From contig CBDCYT010000019.1 in NCBI GenBank assembly GCA_965224325.1, forward strand, positions 95,489-159,488: DNA of 64,000 nt, written 5' to 3'. Under the pieces are notes generated by a model. That model did not search any database, was not told where the DNA came from, and saw only the letters and a program-made list of their open reading frames with translations. Source of the stretch: CBDCMJ01 sp965224325 (GTDB lineage Bacteria > Chloroflexota > Dehalococcoidia > Lucifugimonadales > UBA3495). This document shows, piece by piece, positions 45,867-55,900 of the stretch. The position numbers were made by a program, and so were the translations under genes. The stretch's first letter is position 1. The number at the start of each line of letters is the position of its first letter.

Positions 45867-46212
45867 CGGGTTGCCTGGCTTTCGACTTACTACCCATCTG
45901 TTATACATATCAAAGTCCGGCCGCCCAATCTCCACTTCTCTTGAAATGGCGCCGCGCATTGACGCCCCCCCACCCATAACTTACTCTCTTTTTAGAGAGT
46001 CCTCCTGGGGGGCCCAGGCTGCCTTCCCGCGCGTTGATGCGCTCTCAGGGTATTAACTCTGACCGCCGGGACAACTTTCGTTTGCCGACCATCAACAAGG
46101 GCCGAGTTTACTATCTAGGTCTGCATTGAACCAATCGGCTTTATAGACAAAGGCATAGTCCGCAGAGGGCGAATTGCTCTCAGGTTTAGACCTTTGCCGT
46201 GCGAGTGATGAA
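45867..46212. other. Intergenic region upstream of hsdM
   Basis: 346 bp without a gene. A perfect 7-bp stem, ACTCTCT and AGAGAGT with a TTTT loop, lies at 45983-46000 and may end transcription of the TIR-like gene, although no T run follows. The hsdM promoter must lie here; I cannot assign boxes with confidence. Confidence 0.5.
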
Positions 46213-48339
46213 ATGATGAACCACAGTGAAATTGCCAACTTTATTTGGGGAGTCGCAAACCTGATTCGGGACACCTTCAAGAGAGGTAAATACCAGGATG
46301 TCATACTGCCGCTGACCGTGTTGCGGCGGTTGGACTGCGTGCTATCACCAACCAAGGAGAATGTGCTGCAACGCCAAGCACAGCTCAGCGGGAGGGGGCT
46401 AGAGAACCTCCACAGGCAACTCTGCGACGCATCGGGGTTCGAGTTCTACAACACTTCCAGGTACGACTTCGAGCGGCTGCTCGCGGACGTCCCCAACGCG
46501 GCCGGCAACTTGAGGAACTACATCGCGGGTTTCAGCCCGAACATGCGTGAGGTCTTGGAAAGGTTCGACTTCGACAATACCATTAGCAAGCTCGACGAGG
46601 CCGGTCTCCTCTTCCAGGTTTTGGGGCGGTTCGGGAACGTCGACCTCCACCCGGAACGTGTCGACAACGCCGCTATGGGCACCATCTTTGAGGAACTTAT
46701 CCGCAGATTCAACGAGGCGCTGAACGAGAACCCCGGCGAGCACTTCACCCCCAGGGACGTAGTTCACCTCATGGTTGGCCTCATGCTCGCCGGGGACGAG
46801 AAAAATATTGGAGGTACGGGGGTTGTGCGGACCGTCTATGACCCTTGTTGTGGTTCAGGCGGGATGCTGACGATAGCCAAAGAGCGCATAAATGTCGGCC
46901 ACCTGGAGAACGGAAAACTTCTGGCCGGACCGGTGAGTCCTGACGCCGAGATTCACCTTTTCGGCCAGGAAGTGAACCCGGAGACCTGGGCGGTTTCCAA
47001 GTCCGATCTGTTTATGAAAGACCCCACAGGCCGGGACGCGGACAACATCGTCTTTGGAACCACCCTCTCCAACGACCGGCACGCAGCCAGGTCCTTCGAC
47101 TATCTGATTGCGAATCCGCCCTACGGGAAGGACTGGAAACGGGACGAAAGCGCGGTCCGCGCCGAGCACAGCCGGGGCGCTGCCGGCAGATTTGGGCCAG
47201 GCCTCCCGCGCATTAGCGATGGTCAACTTCTGTTCATGTTGCATATGCTCTCCCGCGCCAATAAACCGGAGGAAGGCGGTTCGCGCATCGCCATCATTAT
47301 GAACGGGTCGCCCCTTTTTACCGGAGACGCTGCCAGCGGCGAGAGTGAGATTCGCCGCTACATCTTCGAGAACGACCTGCTGGAAGCCCTGATTGCTCTA
47401 CCCGAGCAACTTTTCTACAACACCGGCATCGCCACCTACGTTTGGCTCCTTACCAATCGGAAAGACCCGGAGCGCAAGGGGAAGGTGCAGCTCATCGACG
47501 CTTCTGAGTTCTGGACTCCGATGCCTCGAAGCTTGGGCGACAAGCGCCGACAGATTCCCCCTGAGAAAGCCCGCGACATCCTAGAAATCCTTGGCGCCTA
47601 CCGGGACGGGGAGACTCGCCGGATTGTCACGGACGGGAGCGAAGAAAAAACCATTGTTAGCCACATCTTCCCCACGGCCCGCTTTGGATTCCGAAAGATC
47701 ACAGTGGAACGCCCGCTCCGGCTTAACTTCCAGGCAACCCCTGAACGTATCATGCGACTTGAAGACGAAAGAGGATTCCAAGCACTGGCCAAGTCGAAGA
47801 AGCGGGGTTATGCGGCGAATCAGGAGGAAGAGCAGGGACACAGAATGCAGGAGTCTCTCCTTAAGATGCTGAACGACATGCCCGACACTGTGGTAAAGGA
47901 CCGGAAGGCCTTTGAAGACGTTCTTGGGAACGCAGCCAAGCAGGCTGAGATTAAGCTGTCTGCCCCCGTTCGCAAAGCGATCCTCAACGCCTTGGCGGAG
48001 CGCGACGAAACGGCAGCCATCTGCATGGACAAGGACGGCAACCCAGAGCCAGACCCGGAAGTGCGGGATACTGAGCGCGTCCCGCTGGAAGAGGATGTGA
48101 ACGCCTTTTTCGAACGTGAAGTCAAGCCTCATGTGCCGGATGCTTGGATTGACGAGTCCAAGAGGGATGGCAAGGACGGACAGGTTGGTATAGTCGGCTA
48201 CGAAATCAATTTCAACCGCTACTTCTACCGGTATTCCCCGCCGCGTCCGCTGGAGGACATCGAGGCGGACATACGGGACATTGAAGCTGACATCGTTCTG
48301 ATGTTGGGCGAATTTGTGGCCTCTGGGTCTTTCGGTTGA
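46213..48339 (+). CDS. hsdM: Type I restriction-modification methylase subunit HsdM
   Basis: A 708-residue N6-adenine methyltransferase subunit. The N-terminal HsdM_N domain starts EIANFIWGVANLIRDTFKRG and includes YQDVILPLTVLRRLD. The SAM-binding motif is VYDPCCGSGGML (residues about 208-219) and the catalytic motif is NPPYG (about 301). ATG 46213 (MMNHSEIANF) is favoured over the earlier ATG at 46174, because family homology begins there. A C-terminal extension ending DIEADIRDIEADIVLML may contact HsdS. Normally hsdS follows directly; here an AbiE pair and a TIR cassette lie between hsdM and hsdS. Confidence 0.93.
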   Translation: MMNHSEIANFIWGVANLIRDTFKRGKYQDVILPLTVLRRLDCVLSPTKENVLQRQAQLSGRGLENLHRQLCDASGFEFYNTSRYDFERLLADVPNAAGNLRNYIAGFSPNMREVLERFDFDNTISKLDEAGLLFQVLGRFGNVDLHPERVDNAAMGTIFEELIRRFNEALNENPGEHFTPRDVVHLMVGLMLAGDEKNIGGTGVVRTVYDPCCGSGGMLTIAKERINVGHLENGKLLAGPVSPDAEIHLFGQEVNPETWAVSKSDLFMKDPTGRDADNIVFGTTLSNDRHAARSFDYLIANPPYGKDWKRDESAVRAEHSRGAAGRFGPGLPRISDGQLLFMLHMLSRANKPEEGGSRIAIIMNGSPLFTGDAASGESEIRRYIFENDLLEALIALPEQLFYNTGIATYVWLLTNRKDPERKGKVQLIDASEFWTPMPRSLGDKRRQIPPEKARDILEILGAYRDGETRRIVTDGSEEKTIVSHIFPTARFGFRKITVERPLRLNFQATPERIMRLEDERGFQALAKSKKRGYAANQEEEQGHRMQESLLKMLNDMPDTVVKDRKAFEDVLGNAAKQAEIKLSAPVRKAILNALAERDETAAICMDKDGNPEPDPEVRDTERVPLEEDVNAFFEREVKPHVPDAWIDESKRDGKDGQVGIVGYEINFNRYFYRYSPPRPLEDIEADIRDIEADIVLMLGEFVASGSFG

Positions 48340-48367
48340 CCTAGTCACCCTTACTTTCTTAAAGAAT

Positions 48368-48457
48368 TGTCGGTAGTTGTTGGCTGATTACCGACATATA
48401 TTGACAATTCTCTATCTTTTTTGGAAAATGTCGGTACTTCAATCGAAACTGCCGACA
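48368..48457. promoter_or_regulatory. Twin inverted-repeat operator upstream of abiEi
   Basis: TGTCGGTA at 48368 pairs with TACCGACA at 48389, and TGTCGGTA at 48429 pairs with TGCCGACA at 48450. Both pairs have the same 21-bp spacing between half-sites. AbiEi antitoxins are known to repress their own operon through inverted repeats, so these are good operator candidates. The stretch is AT-rich and includes TTGACA (48401-48406). Confidence 0.7.
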
Positions 48458-48470
48458 TATTTTAAAAATA

Positions 48471-49073
48471 ATGACAATAGAACTCACTCAGGAGGTCCTC
48501 CACGAGGCTGGCATTGGCAACTTTTTTCGCCCAAGCCAACTGGAGGAGTTGGGAATACCCTATCACAGGCTTCGTCAACTTGAGGCAAGAGAGACAGTCG
48601 AGCGAGTGGGCTGGGGCCTGTACCGGCTTGCGGATGCTGAGCCAACAGAGCGCTATTCGATAGCCTCCGTTTGTGCCCAGGTTCCTAAGGGAATAATCTG
48701 CCTTCTCTCAGCGCTTCAGGTACACGAGATCGGTACCCAGCTGCCTCGCCAAGTCTGGATCGCAATCGCAAATAAAGCTAGACCCCCTTCCAGCGGAAAC
48801 GTTGGAATTCATCTCGTCAGGTTCAGCGGGGCGGCTTTGACCTATGGAGTGGAAGAAACGAAATTCGAAGAAGTGCCCGGGCGCATAACGTCTCCGGCAC
48901 GCACAATAGTTGATTGTTTCCGGTTCCAGCGCCTAATCGGGAGGGAGGCCGCGTTGGAATCTCTACAAGAAGCTCTTCGAGATCGGAAGGTAACAACGGA
49001 CGCATTGGCGCGAACCTTGGAAGTCCTGCCTTCACGCCGTCTCACTACCATATTGGAGTCTGGAGTGCTATGA
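48471..49073 (+). CDS. abiEi: AbiEi-like antitoxin / transcriptional repressor
   Basis: A 200-residue antitoxin of the AbiE type IV toxin-antitoxin family. The N-terminal winged helix is FRPSQLEELGIPYHRLRQLE followed by VERVGWGLYRL, and the C-terminal part includes GIICLLSALQVHEIGTQLP, the usual segment of this family. In AbiE the antitoxin represses the operon and counteracts the nucleotidyltransferase toxin without direct binding. No ribosome site precedes the ATG, and a leaderless transcript is possible. Twin inverted repeats lie 14-103 bp upstream. The stop overlaps the toxin start as ATGA. Confidence 0.88.
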   Translation: MTIELTQEVLHEAGIGNFFRPSQLEELGIPYHRLRQLEARETVERVGWGLYRLADAEPTERYSIASVCAQVPKGIICLLSALQVHEIGTQLPRQVWIAIANKARPPSSGNVGIHLVRFSGAALTYGVEETKFEEVPGRITSPARTIVDCFRFQRLIGREAALESLQEALRDRKVTTDALARTLEVLPSRRLTTILESGVL

Positions 49074-49999
49074 CCACTAACGCCCCGGCCTCAATCAAAT
49101 CTCGTTTACTCAGACGGGCGAAAAATGAAGGCACAGAGTTTGAACTCTTTCTGGTCCGCTATGCCTGCGAGCGTTTCCTCTATCGGCTAAGTATGTCCGG
49201 GGTTAGGGAAAGATGCATCTTGAAGGGTGCTAGCCTCCTATCTCTATGGATGGAGGAACCCTACCGTGCGACAAGGGATATTGACCTCTTGGCATTTGGG
49301 AAGAACGACGAGGCAAATGTCCGAAGCGTAATGACAACCATCTGCAACATTTCGTGCCCAAAGGACGGAGTGGACTTCGACATCAGCTCCCTCGTGGTTT
49401 CCGAAATCCGGGAGAACCAGAGATACGGGGGCCAAAGGGCCAAACTACGCGCATTTCTGGGAACAACTAGAATCCCCGTTCAGGTGGACTTCGGCTTTGG
49501 CGACGCAGTAACCCCCGGACCCGAAGAAGCGTGGTTGCCCACACTCATTGACGATATGCCGGCGCCTTTCCTGCACACGTATCCGCAGGTTTCAGCTATA
49601 GCTGAGAAGTTTGAATCTATGGTGCAAATGGGAATACGGAACAGCAGAATGAAGGACTTCTATGACATTTGGGCACTGTCAGAGAACTTTGCCTTTCAGG
49701 GTACCGAGTTGCAGCAGGCAGTTGCGCGTTGCTTTGAGCGACGCGGGACTCCTTGGACCGCCGAGACACCAGATGCTCTGACTCCGGGGTTTTACTCAAA
49801 CTCTGATATGCAGGAGCGTTGGATAGCCTATGGGCGCCAAGGCGGGTTACTGTCTTCACCACCGAGTGCCTTCGAACCCATCGGGGAACGGATACGATCT
49901 TTTCAGGGACCTGTTCGCGATAGCATCCTGGCGGGCGAGTCCTTTGATATATTCTGGCCTGCAGGTGGGCCTTGGGAAGACCGGATTAGCAGTGAGTAA
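49070..49999 (+). CDS. abiEii: AbiEii-like nucleotidyltransferase toxin
   Basis: A 309-residue DUF1814-type nucleotidyltransferase. The catalytic motif is RCILKGASLLSLWM followed by RATRDIDLLAFG (residues about 48-75), with the two Asp of DxD. The later conserved Lys/Asp motif RMKDFYDIWALS lies near residue 190. AbiEii-type toxins transfer nucleotides onto tRNA acceptor ends and stop growth, giving abortive infection. The start at 49070 overlaps the antitoxin stop by four bases; the longer upstream frame is not needed. Fourteen base pairs downstream begins the TIR-like gene, so the toxin operon runs directly into the TIR cassette. Confidence 0.88.
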   Translation: MTTNAPASIKSRLLRRAKNEGTEFELFLVRYACERFLYRLSMSGVRERCILKGASLLSLWMEEPYRATRDIDLLAFGKNDEANVRSVMTTICNISCPKDGVDFDISSLVVSEIRENQRYGGQRAKLRAFLGTTRIPVQVDFGFGDAVTPGPEEAWLPTLIDDMPAPFLHTYPQVSAIAEKFESMVQMGIRNSRMKDFYDIWALSENFAFQGTELQQAVARCFERRGTPWTAETPDALTPGFYSNSDMQERWIAYGRQGGLLSSPPSAFEPIGERIRSFQGPVRDSILAGESFDIFWPAGGPWEDRISSE

Positions 50000-50013
50000 G
50001 GGGATGGTAATCG

Positions 50014-50508
50014 ATGGTCAAACGACGGACTTTCTTCAGCTTTCATTACAAACCGGACAACTGGCGAGCCGGTCAAGTGAGGAACATGGGCGTCGTCGAG
50101 GGAAACGAACCTGTGTCCGACAACGACTGGGAAACTGTTACTAAAGGCGGCGACGCTGCAATCCGAAGGTGGATCAACGACCAGATGCGCGGCAAGTCCT
50201 GCGCCATTGTCCTCATTGCGACCAACACGTCAGGCCGCAAGTGGATCAAGTATGAGATCGAGAAGGCATGGAATGATGTCAAAGGGGTGGTTGGGATCTA
50301 CATTCACAACCTTCAGGACAGTAACGAAGATCAGTCGACGAAAGGTGCGAATCCCTTCTACAGCATCATCGTAGACGGGAAAAGGCTCTCGAACATCGTG
50401 AATGCATATGATCCCCCATATAAGCGAAGCACCAACGTGTATGCTTACATAAAGGACAACATCGCCGATTGGGTTGAGGAAGCAATCCGCATTCGTGGCA
50501 GGAACTAA
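50014..50508 (+). CDS. TIR-like (DUF1863/ThsB-type) protein, cassette copy
   Basis: A 164-residue single-domain protein: RRTFFSFHYKPDNWRAGQVR, the SDNDWETV segment, GKSCAIVLIATNTSGRKW with YEIEKAW carrying the candidate catalytic Glu, VVGIYIHNL, then a C-terminal helix. In Thoeris, ThsB proteins with this fold make NAD-derived signal molecules on infection; whether this one does is inference. An AAGGGG ribosome site lies just upstream of the ATG. It is followed after 14 bp by the membrane protein and then by a second, different TIR-like protein. It is about half identical to the protein at 45237. No ThsA, macro-domain or SLOG effector is in the window, so the membrane protein is the natural effector candidate. 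Confidence 0.82.
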   Translation: MVKRRTFFSFHYKPDNWRAGQVRNMGVVEGNEPVSDNDWETVTKGGDAAIRRWINDQMRGKSCAIVLIATNTSGRKWIKYEIEKAWNDVKGVVGIYIHNLQDSNEDQSTKGANPFYSIIVDGKRLSNIVNAYDPPYKRSTNVYAYIKDNIADWVEEAIRIRGRN

Positions 50509-50522
50509 GTGAGCAAACTGGC

Positions 50523-50996
50523 ATGGTCGAGAACCAACCTCTGAACGAGAACTCCTCCGCCGTTCAAGCCCACCTGACCATGATGCAGGGTGTGATAAAC
50601 CGGATGGCGGAGAACAGCCGATCCTGCAAGGTGTGGTGCGTCACCCTAGTCGCCGCCACTCTGGTGCTAGTGGCTCGGACCGGCGAGCCGCAGCACGCCT
50701 TGATAGCCTTGGTTCCGACGCTGTTGTTCCTATTCCTAGACTCTTATTATCTGGCATTGGAGCGGGCGTTCATCAAGTCCCAAAACGCCTTCGTTGGAAA
50801 GCTGCACGGGGGCGGACTGGGGTCTGCCGACCTTTATCGGGTAGTCCCGTCAGGCATGGGACTGGCCTTGGTTATGCGGTGTCTGCTGGTTTCAGTGTCG
50901 ATATGGCCCTTCTATCTATTGGTCACAGTGACGATACTCCTCACTTGGTTGCTCATCATCCCCTCTGATACGCCACTGACAAAGGGAGGCTCGTAA
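50523..50996 (+). CDS. Small multi-pass membrane protein, TIR partner (effector candidate)
   Basis: A 157-residue protein with hydrophobic helices at about residues 36-52 and 58-75 and a long hydrophobic stretch at 112-147 that can hold one or two more. A cytoplasmic amphipathic part (FLDSYYLALERAFIKSQNAF) separates the pairs. The signature QGVINRMAENS then CKVWCVTLVAATLVLVARTG is shared with the protein at 56248 (QDIISRMARNS, KTWCATLVAAIMVLVART), which also sits beside a TIR gene. No enzymatic motif is present. A membrane-disrupting or channel effector opened by a TIR product is a reasonable model, by analogy with transmembrane effectors of Thoeris and CBASS; it is inference. Confidence 0.7.
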   Translation: MVENQPLNENSSAVQAHLTMMQGVINRMAENSRSCKVWCVTLVAATLVLVARTGEPQHALIALVPTLLFLFLDSYYLALERAFIKSQNAFVGKLHGGGLGSADLYRVVPSGMGLALVMRCLLVSVSIWPFYLLVTVTILLTWLLIIPSDTPLTKGGS

Positions 50997-50998
50997 CG

Positions 50999-51574
50999 AT
51001 GCCTGACGTTCCAAGGCACAAAGTTTTCATCAGCGATTATCACAAGGATGATGAGGTTTATAAGAACCTGCTCGTTCAGGCGTTGGACAGCAAGTTCGTG
51101 GACAAGTCCGTCAGTCCAGGAGACATACACGACGAAGGCCTCCCTCTGGACGAAATTCGCCGAAGGATCCGCGATGATCACATCGCCGATGCCACCGTAA
51201 CCATCGTCCTGATTGGCCCCTGCACATGGCAGCGCAAGCACGTGGATTGGGAGATTTCGGCGAGCATCATCGATAGGAGAAACAATCAAAGATGCGGGCT
51301 GTTCGGTCTGCTGCTGCCTACACACCCGGACTATCGCAAAAGGCCAAGCGACCGCAATCCCCGTCTGATACCGCCCCGGCTGGGAAGCAACATCGGCGGC
51401 GACAATCCCTTCGCGGTCATCTATGACTGGCCCAAGAACGGACTATCCAGGAAAGTCCTGCTGAAAATCCACACGGCGTTTCTGAGGAGAAACAAGACTC
51501 CCTGGCCTGATGACGGCATTCGCCTTTTTCGAGACAACCGAACCGGAGATTGCCGACGAGGATGGCAGAATTAG
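50999..51574 (+). CDS. Second TIR-like protein of the cassette
   Basis: A 191-residue protein of a more distant TIR-like subfamily: HKVFISDYHKDDEVYKNLLV, SVSPGDIHDEGLPLDEIRRR, and ATVTIVLIGPCTWQRKHVDW with the candidate Glu in WEISASI. A loop PTHPDYRKRPSDRNPR and a basic tail follow. It starts two bases after the membrane-protein stop (TAACG ATG), implying a single transcript. Its 3' end overlaps the start of hsdS by about 65 bp. Two different TIR-type proteins in one cassette suggests one synthase and one sensor or effector, or two signals. Confidence 0.75.
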   Translation: MPDVPRHKVFISDYHKDDEVYKNLLVQALDSKFVDKSVSPGDIHDEGLPLDEIRRRIRDDHIADATVTIVLIGPCTWQRKHVDWEISASIIDRRNNQRCGLFGLLLPTHPDYRKRPSDRNPRLIPPRLGSNIGGDNPFAVIYDWPKNGLSRKVLLKIHTAFLRRNKTPWPDDGIRLFRDNRTGDCRRGWQN

Positions 51575-52928
51575 GTTTTGGGCAAGGTTTGAGTTGACAA
51601 GCTTGACGGCAAAATACAAACCCTACCCCGCTTACAAGTCCTCCGGCGTTGAGTGGCTCAACGAAATTCCGGCGCATTGGGAAGTACAACGGTTGAAGTA
51701 CCTGGCTACCGTAAACGATGATGCACTTCCCGAAACGACCGCCCCCGACATGGAAATGACCTATGTGGACATCGGGAACGTCGATTTCGTTGCTGGGATT
51801 ACGGGCGCTGAGGATTTATTTTTTGCGGATGCACCATCGAGGGCCCGGCGCATCGTGCGCCAGGGTGACGTCATAATTTCCACAGTTCCCACCTATCTGA
51901 AAGCAATAGCCCGAATTGAGCCGACGGATGCCAATCTCATCGTATCCACCGGATTCGCAGTAATACGCCCGCGAGAGTTGGACGGTGGATTTGCCGCATA
52001 TGCCCTAAGCTCACCTTATTTTGTTGACCGCGTTGTTGCGCACTCTGTGGGAGTGAGCTATCCGGCCATTAACGCGAGCGAACTCGCCTGCCTGGATATT
52101 GCCTTCCCTCCCCTTCCAGAACAGCAAGCCATTGTCGCCTTCCTGGACCGGGAAACGGCCAGGATTGACGCGCTGGTTGCCAAGAAGGAACGGCTCATAG
52201 AGTTGCTACAAGAGAAGCGCACCGCCCTCATCACCCGCGCCGTTACCAAAGGCATTGACCCCGACGCTCCGATGAAGGATCCCGGTGTCGAGTGGCTGGG
52301 TGAGATTCCGGCGCATTGGGAAGTAAAGCGGTTGAAAACAATTGCAGAAATACGTTACGGGTTGGGCCAGCCCCCCAAGGAATCCCCTGATGGATTGCCC
52401 CTGATTCGGGCAACTAATATCAGTCACGGCCACATAACTGACGAGGACATGTTGTACGTTGACCCAGCCGATATACCCGCTGGCCGCCGTGCAATTCTTT
52501 CCGCCAAAGAAATTATAGTCGTTAGAAGCGGTGCATATACTGCGGACTCCGCCATCATTCCAAAGAAGTATGAAGGCGCAATATCGGGTTACGATATGGT
52601 GGTCACGGTGAGAGAAGCCAACCCGGAATTTATTGCGGCCGTGTTGCTCTGCCCCTACGTCCGTAATGCTCAGCTAGTCGTGGCCAGTATTAGGTCTGCT
52701 CAACCGCACCTTAACGCCGAGGAACTGGGAGAAGCATTACTCTTGCTACCTACCATTGCTGAACAATGTAATATTGCCGCCTTCTTGGACAAGGAAACGG
52801 CGAGGCTTGATTACCTCATCGCCAAAGTACGGGAAGCCATCAAGCGCCTGAGAGAGCTTCGGAGCGCCCTCATTTCCGCCGCCGCCGCCGGTCGGATTGA
52901 CGTTAGAGAGGATGCAGGATGCAGGTAG
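51510..52928 (+). CDS. hsdS: Type I restriction specificity subunit HsdS
   Basis: A 472-residue specificity subunit with two target-recognition domains. Each begins with a conserved block (KSSGVEWLNEIPAHWEVQRL and PGVEWLGEIPAHWEVKRLK). Each domain ends in a spacer helix (EQQAIVAFLDRETARIDALV, EQCNIAAFLDKETARLDYLI). Start codons are uncertain: ATG 51510 overlaps the TIR gene by 65 bp, whereas TTG at 51594 or 51603 would start next to the usual KYKPYPAYK. It is overlapped at its 3' end by hsdR (10 bp). It lies 3.2 kb from its hsdM partner because of the AbiE/TIR insertion. Confidence 0.92.
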   Translation: MTAFAFFETTEPEIADEDGRIRFWARFELTSLTAKYKPYPAYKSSGVEWLNEIPAHWEVQRLKYLATVNDDALPETTAPDMEMTYVDIGNVDFVAGITGAEDLFFADAPSRARRIVRQGDVIISTVPTYLKAIARIEPTDANLIVSTGFAVIRPRELDGGFAAYALSSPYFVDRVVAHSVGVSYPAINASELACLDIAFPPLPEQQAIVAFLDRETARIDALVAKKERLIELLQEKRTALITRAVTKGIDPDAPMKDPGVEWLGEIPAHWEVKRLKTIAEIRYGLGQPPKESPDGLPLIRATNISHGHITDEDMLYVDPADIPAGRRAILSAKEIIVVRSGAYTADSAIIPKKYEGAISGYDMVVTVREANPEFIAAVLLCPYVRNAQLVVASIRSAQPHLNAEELGEALLLLPTIAEQCNIAAFLDKETARLDYLIAKVREAIKRLRELRSALISAAAAGRIDVREDAGCR

Positions 52929-55900
52929 AAGTTTCGGAACGCGCTTTTGAAGACGCCATCGAAGCCTGCCTTGTCCAAAACAGCGAAAGGTTGATTGGGG
53001 AGGAACGGGGTTCCTACCTGGACATGACGCCCGGCGGCTACCGGAAGCGGACATCCGACGATTATGAACGTGCCCTGTGCGTCATACCGGAGGACGTGCT
53101 GGACTTCGTGCTGGTGACGCAACCCCAGGAGTGGCAGCGGCTTTCCCAGCATCACGGGGCCGCAGTAGAGGAACAGTTCCTCAAGCGGCTGGCCTCCGAG
53201 ATTGCCCGCCGGGGCGCCCTGGACGTGCTGCGCCACGGCATACGGGACATGGGCTGCCGCTTCCGGCTGGCCTACTTCCGCCCGTCCAGCGGGCTGAATG
53301 AAGAGACTCGCCAGCTTTACCGCGGCAACGTCTTCTCGGTAGCGCGGCAGCTCCATTACAGCGAGAGGAACAACAAGAGCCTGGACCTAGTCATCTACCT
53401 CAACGGCATCCCCATCTTCACGGCGGAACTCAAGAATCCCCTCACGGGGCAAACGGTACAGGACGCTATCCGCCAGTACCGGACAGACCGGGATCCCCGG
53501 GAGCCGCTTTTTGCCTACGGGCGATGCCTGGCCCACTTCGCCGTTGACCCCGACCTGGTCTATGTCACTACCCAACTGGCTGGGCCGAAGACCCGGTTCC
53601 TGCCGTTCAACCAAGGCAAGTTCGGCGGCGCCGGCAACCCGCCCGTTCCGCCGACACAGAACGACTACGCCACATCCTACCTCTGGGAAGGGACTTGGGC
53701 GCGAGATAGCGTATTGGACTTGGTGCGCCAGTTCATCCACGAGGTTGAAGAGGAAGACGACCGGGGCAGGAAGACGGGCAAGCGCTACCTGATCTTCCCC
53801 CGCTACCAGCAACTCGACTGCGTGCGGCGGCTGGTGAGCGACGCTAGGCAACGGGGAACCGGGCAACGCTACCTGGTCCAGCACTCGGCAGGAAGCGGTA
53901 AGACCTTCACCATTGCCTGGCTGGCCCATCAATTGTCCACCCTCCACGACGCGCAAGACCGCCGTGTCTTCGACTCCATCGTGGTGATTTCCGATCGGCG
54001 GGTGCTAGACCGCCAGCTACAGACGGCCATGCGCCAGTTTGAGCAGACCTTGGGCGTCGTGGAAAACGTCGATACAACCTCGCGGCAACTCAAGGAGGCG
54101 CTGGAATCCGGCAAGACCATCATCGTCACCACGCTCCAGAAGTTCCCGGTCATTGCCCAGGAAATTGGCGATTTGCCGGGCCAGAGATTCGCCCTGATAG
54201 TGGATGAGGCCCACTCCTCCCAGTCCGGCGAGGGAACCCATGGGCCGAGAGATGTGCTCGCCGCGCCGTCCCTGGAAGAGGCCGAAGCTGAGGATGCCGA
54301 CGTCCCAACTCCGGAGGACGAAGACTTGGACAACGCGGCCTTGGCGCAAATGGCGAGGCGGCAGCAACCGGCCAACGTTTCCACCTTTGCCTTCACCGCC
54401 ACTCCGAAACCGAAGACGCTGGAGCTTTTGGGCGCCCGCCGGCCTGACGGGTCTTTCACGCCCTTCCACCTTTACAGCATGCGCCAGGCCATCGAGGAAG
54501 GGTTCATCCTGGATGTACTGGAAAGTTACACCACCTATAAGGCCTATTGGCGACTGCTCAAGACGATTGAGGACGACCCGCGCTACGATAAGTCCAAAGC
54601 ATCTTACCTGCTCCGATCCTTCGTGGACCTGCATCCGCACGCCATAGACGAGAAGGTGCGGATTATGGTCGAGCACTTCACCGTCAAATCCCAGAGCGAA
54701 ATCGGCGGCAGGGCAAAAGCAATGATTGTGACCCGTTCCCGCCTGCACGCCATCCGCTACAAGCTGGCCGTAGATCGGTGTCTTACTGAGCTGGGCAACC
54801 CGTTCAAGACCCTTGTCGCCTTCTCCGGGACCGTACAGGATGGTGGGCAGTCCTACACCGAAGCCAATATGAACAGCATACCGGAAGCCCAAACCGCCAG
54901 GATGTTTGAATCCCCGGAATACCGGATGCTGATTGTCGCCAACAAGTTTCAGACCGGATTTGACCAGCCCCTGCTGCAAACCATGTACGTGGACAAGAAG
55001 CTGGGCGGTGTCAACGCGGTGCAGACCCTCTCCAGGCTGAACCGGACGCATCCCGCCAAGCCAGGCACAATGGTCATCGACTTCACTAACGAATCCGATG
55101 ACATCCAGGCCGCCTTCCAACCCTACTATGAAACGACCATTTTGTCGGAGGCAACCGACCCTAACCTGCTGTATGAGGTTCAGACTCGGCTGAAGACTTA
55201 CCCGGTCTTCACCGATGAGGATGTGGATGCCTTTGCAGGAGTGTCCTTCAGGGATGGTTCAACCCAGGCCCAGCTTTATGCCGCGCTGGCTCCGTCCGTC
55301 CAACGCTTCTCTGAGCTTCAGGATGATGAGCGGCAGGAGTTTCGGGGCCAGGTAACGGACTATGTTCGTCTGTACTCCTTCCTCGCCCAGGTGATTACCT
55401 TCCTGGATGCTGATCTCGAGAAACTCTACGTGTTTGCCCGTCACTTCCGCCGGTTGCTTAAGGTTGAACGGGAACAATTGCCCCTTGAAATCCAACAGAG
55501 TATCGACATGGAGTCCTACCGTATCCAGCAGACTGCCAACGGGAAAGTTGCGCTGGAACGGAAGGGAGACAAACTCAACCCCGTGCGGACCAAGGAACCA
55601 GGACAAAGAACGCCGGAAGAGTTGGAGGCCCTCTCACGCATCATAGCTGATCTCAACGAGCGTTTCGGTATCGAATTGGGTCCCGAACACCGGATCACCC
55701 TGGGCAGAATGATGGAACGTCTGGAGGAGGACTCATCGCTGGAGGTCGCGACCAAGGTCAACACGCTGGAAAACGTGCGAATTACCTTTGACCACAAGGT
55801 GGAGCAGGTCATCCAGGAAATCGTCGACCTGAATTTCGACCTTTACAAGCGCATAACCGACGATCCTGCTTTTGGGGAAGTGGTGAAGAACCATTTGTTT

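Noticed and set aside
50014..50996. Canonical Thoeris (ThsA plus ThsB)
   Set aside because: No SIR2/SLOG or macro-domain effector is present; only the TIR-like part resembles ThsB.
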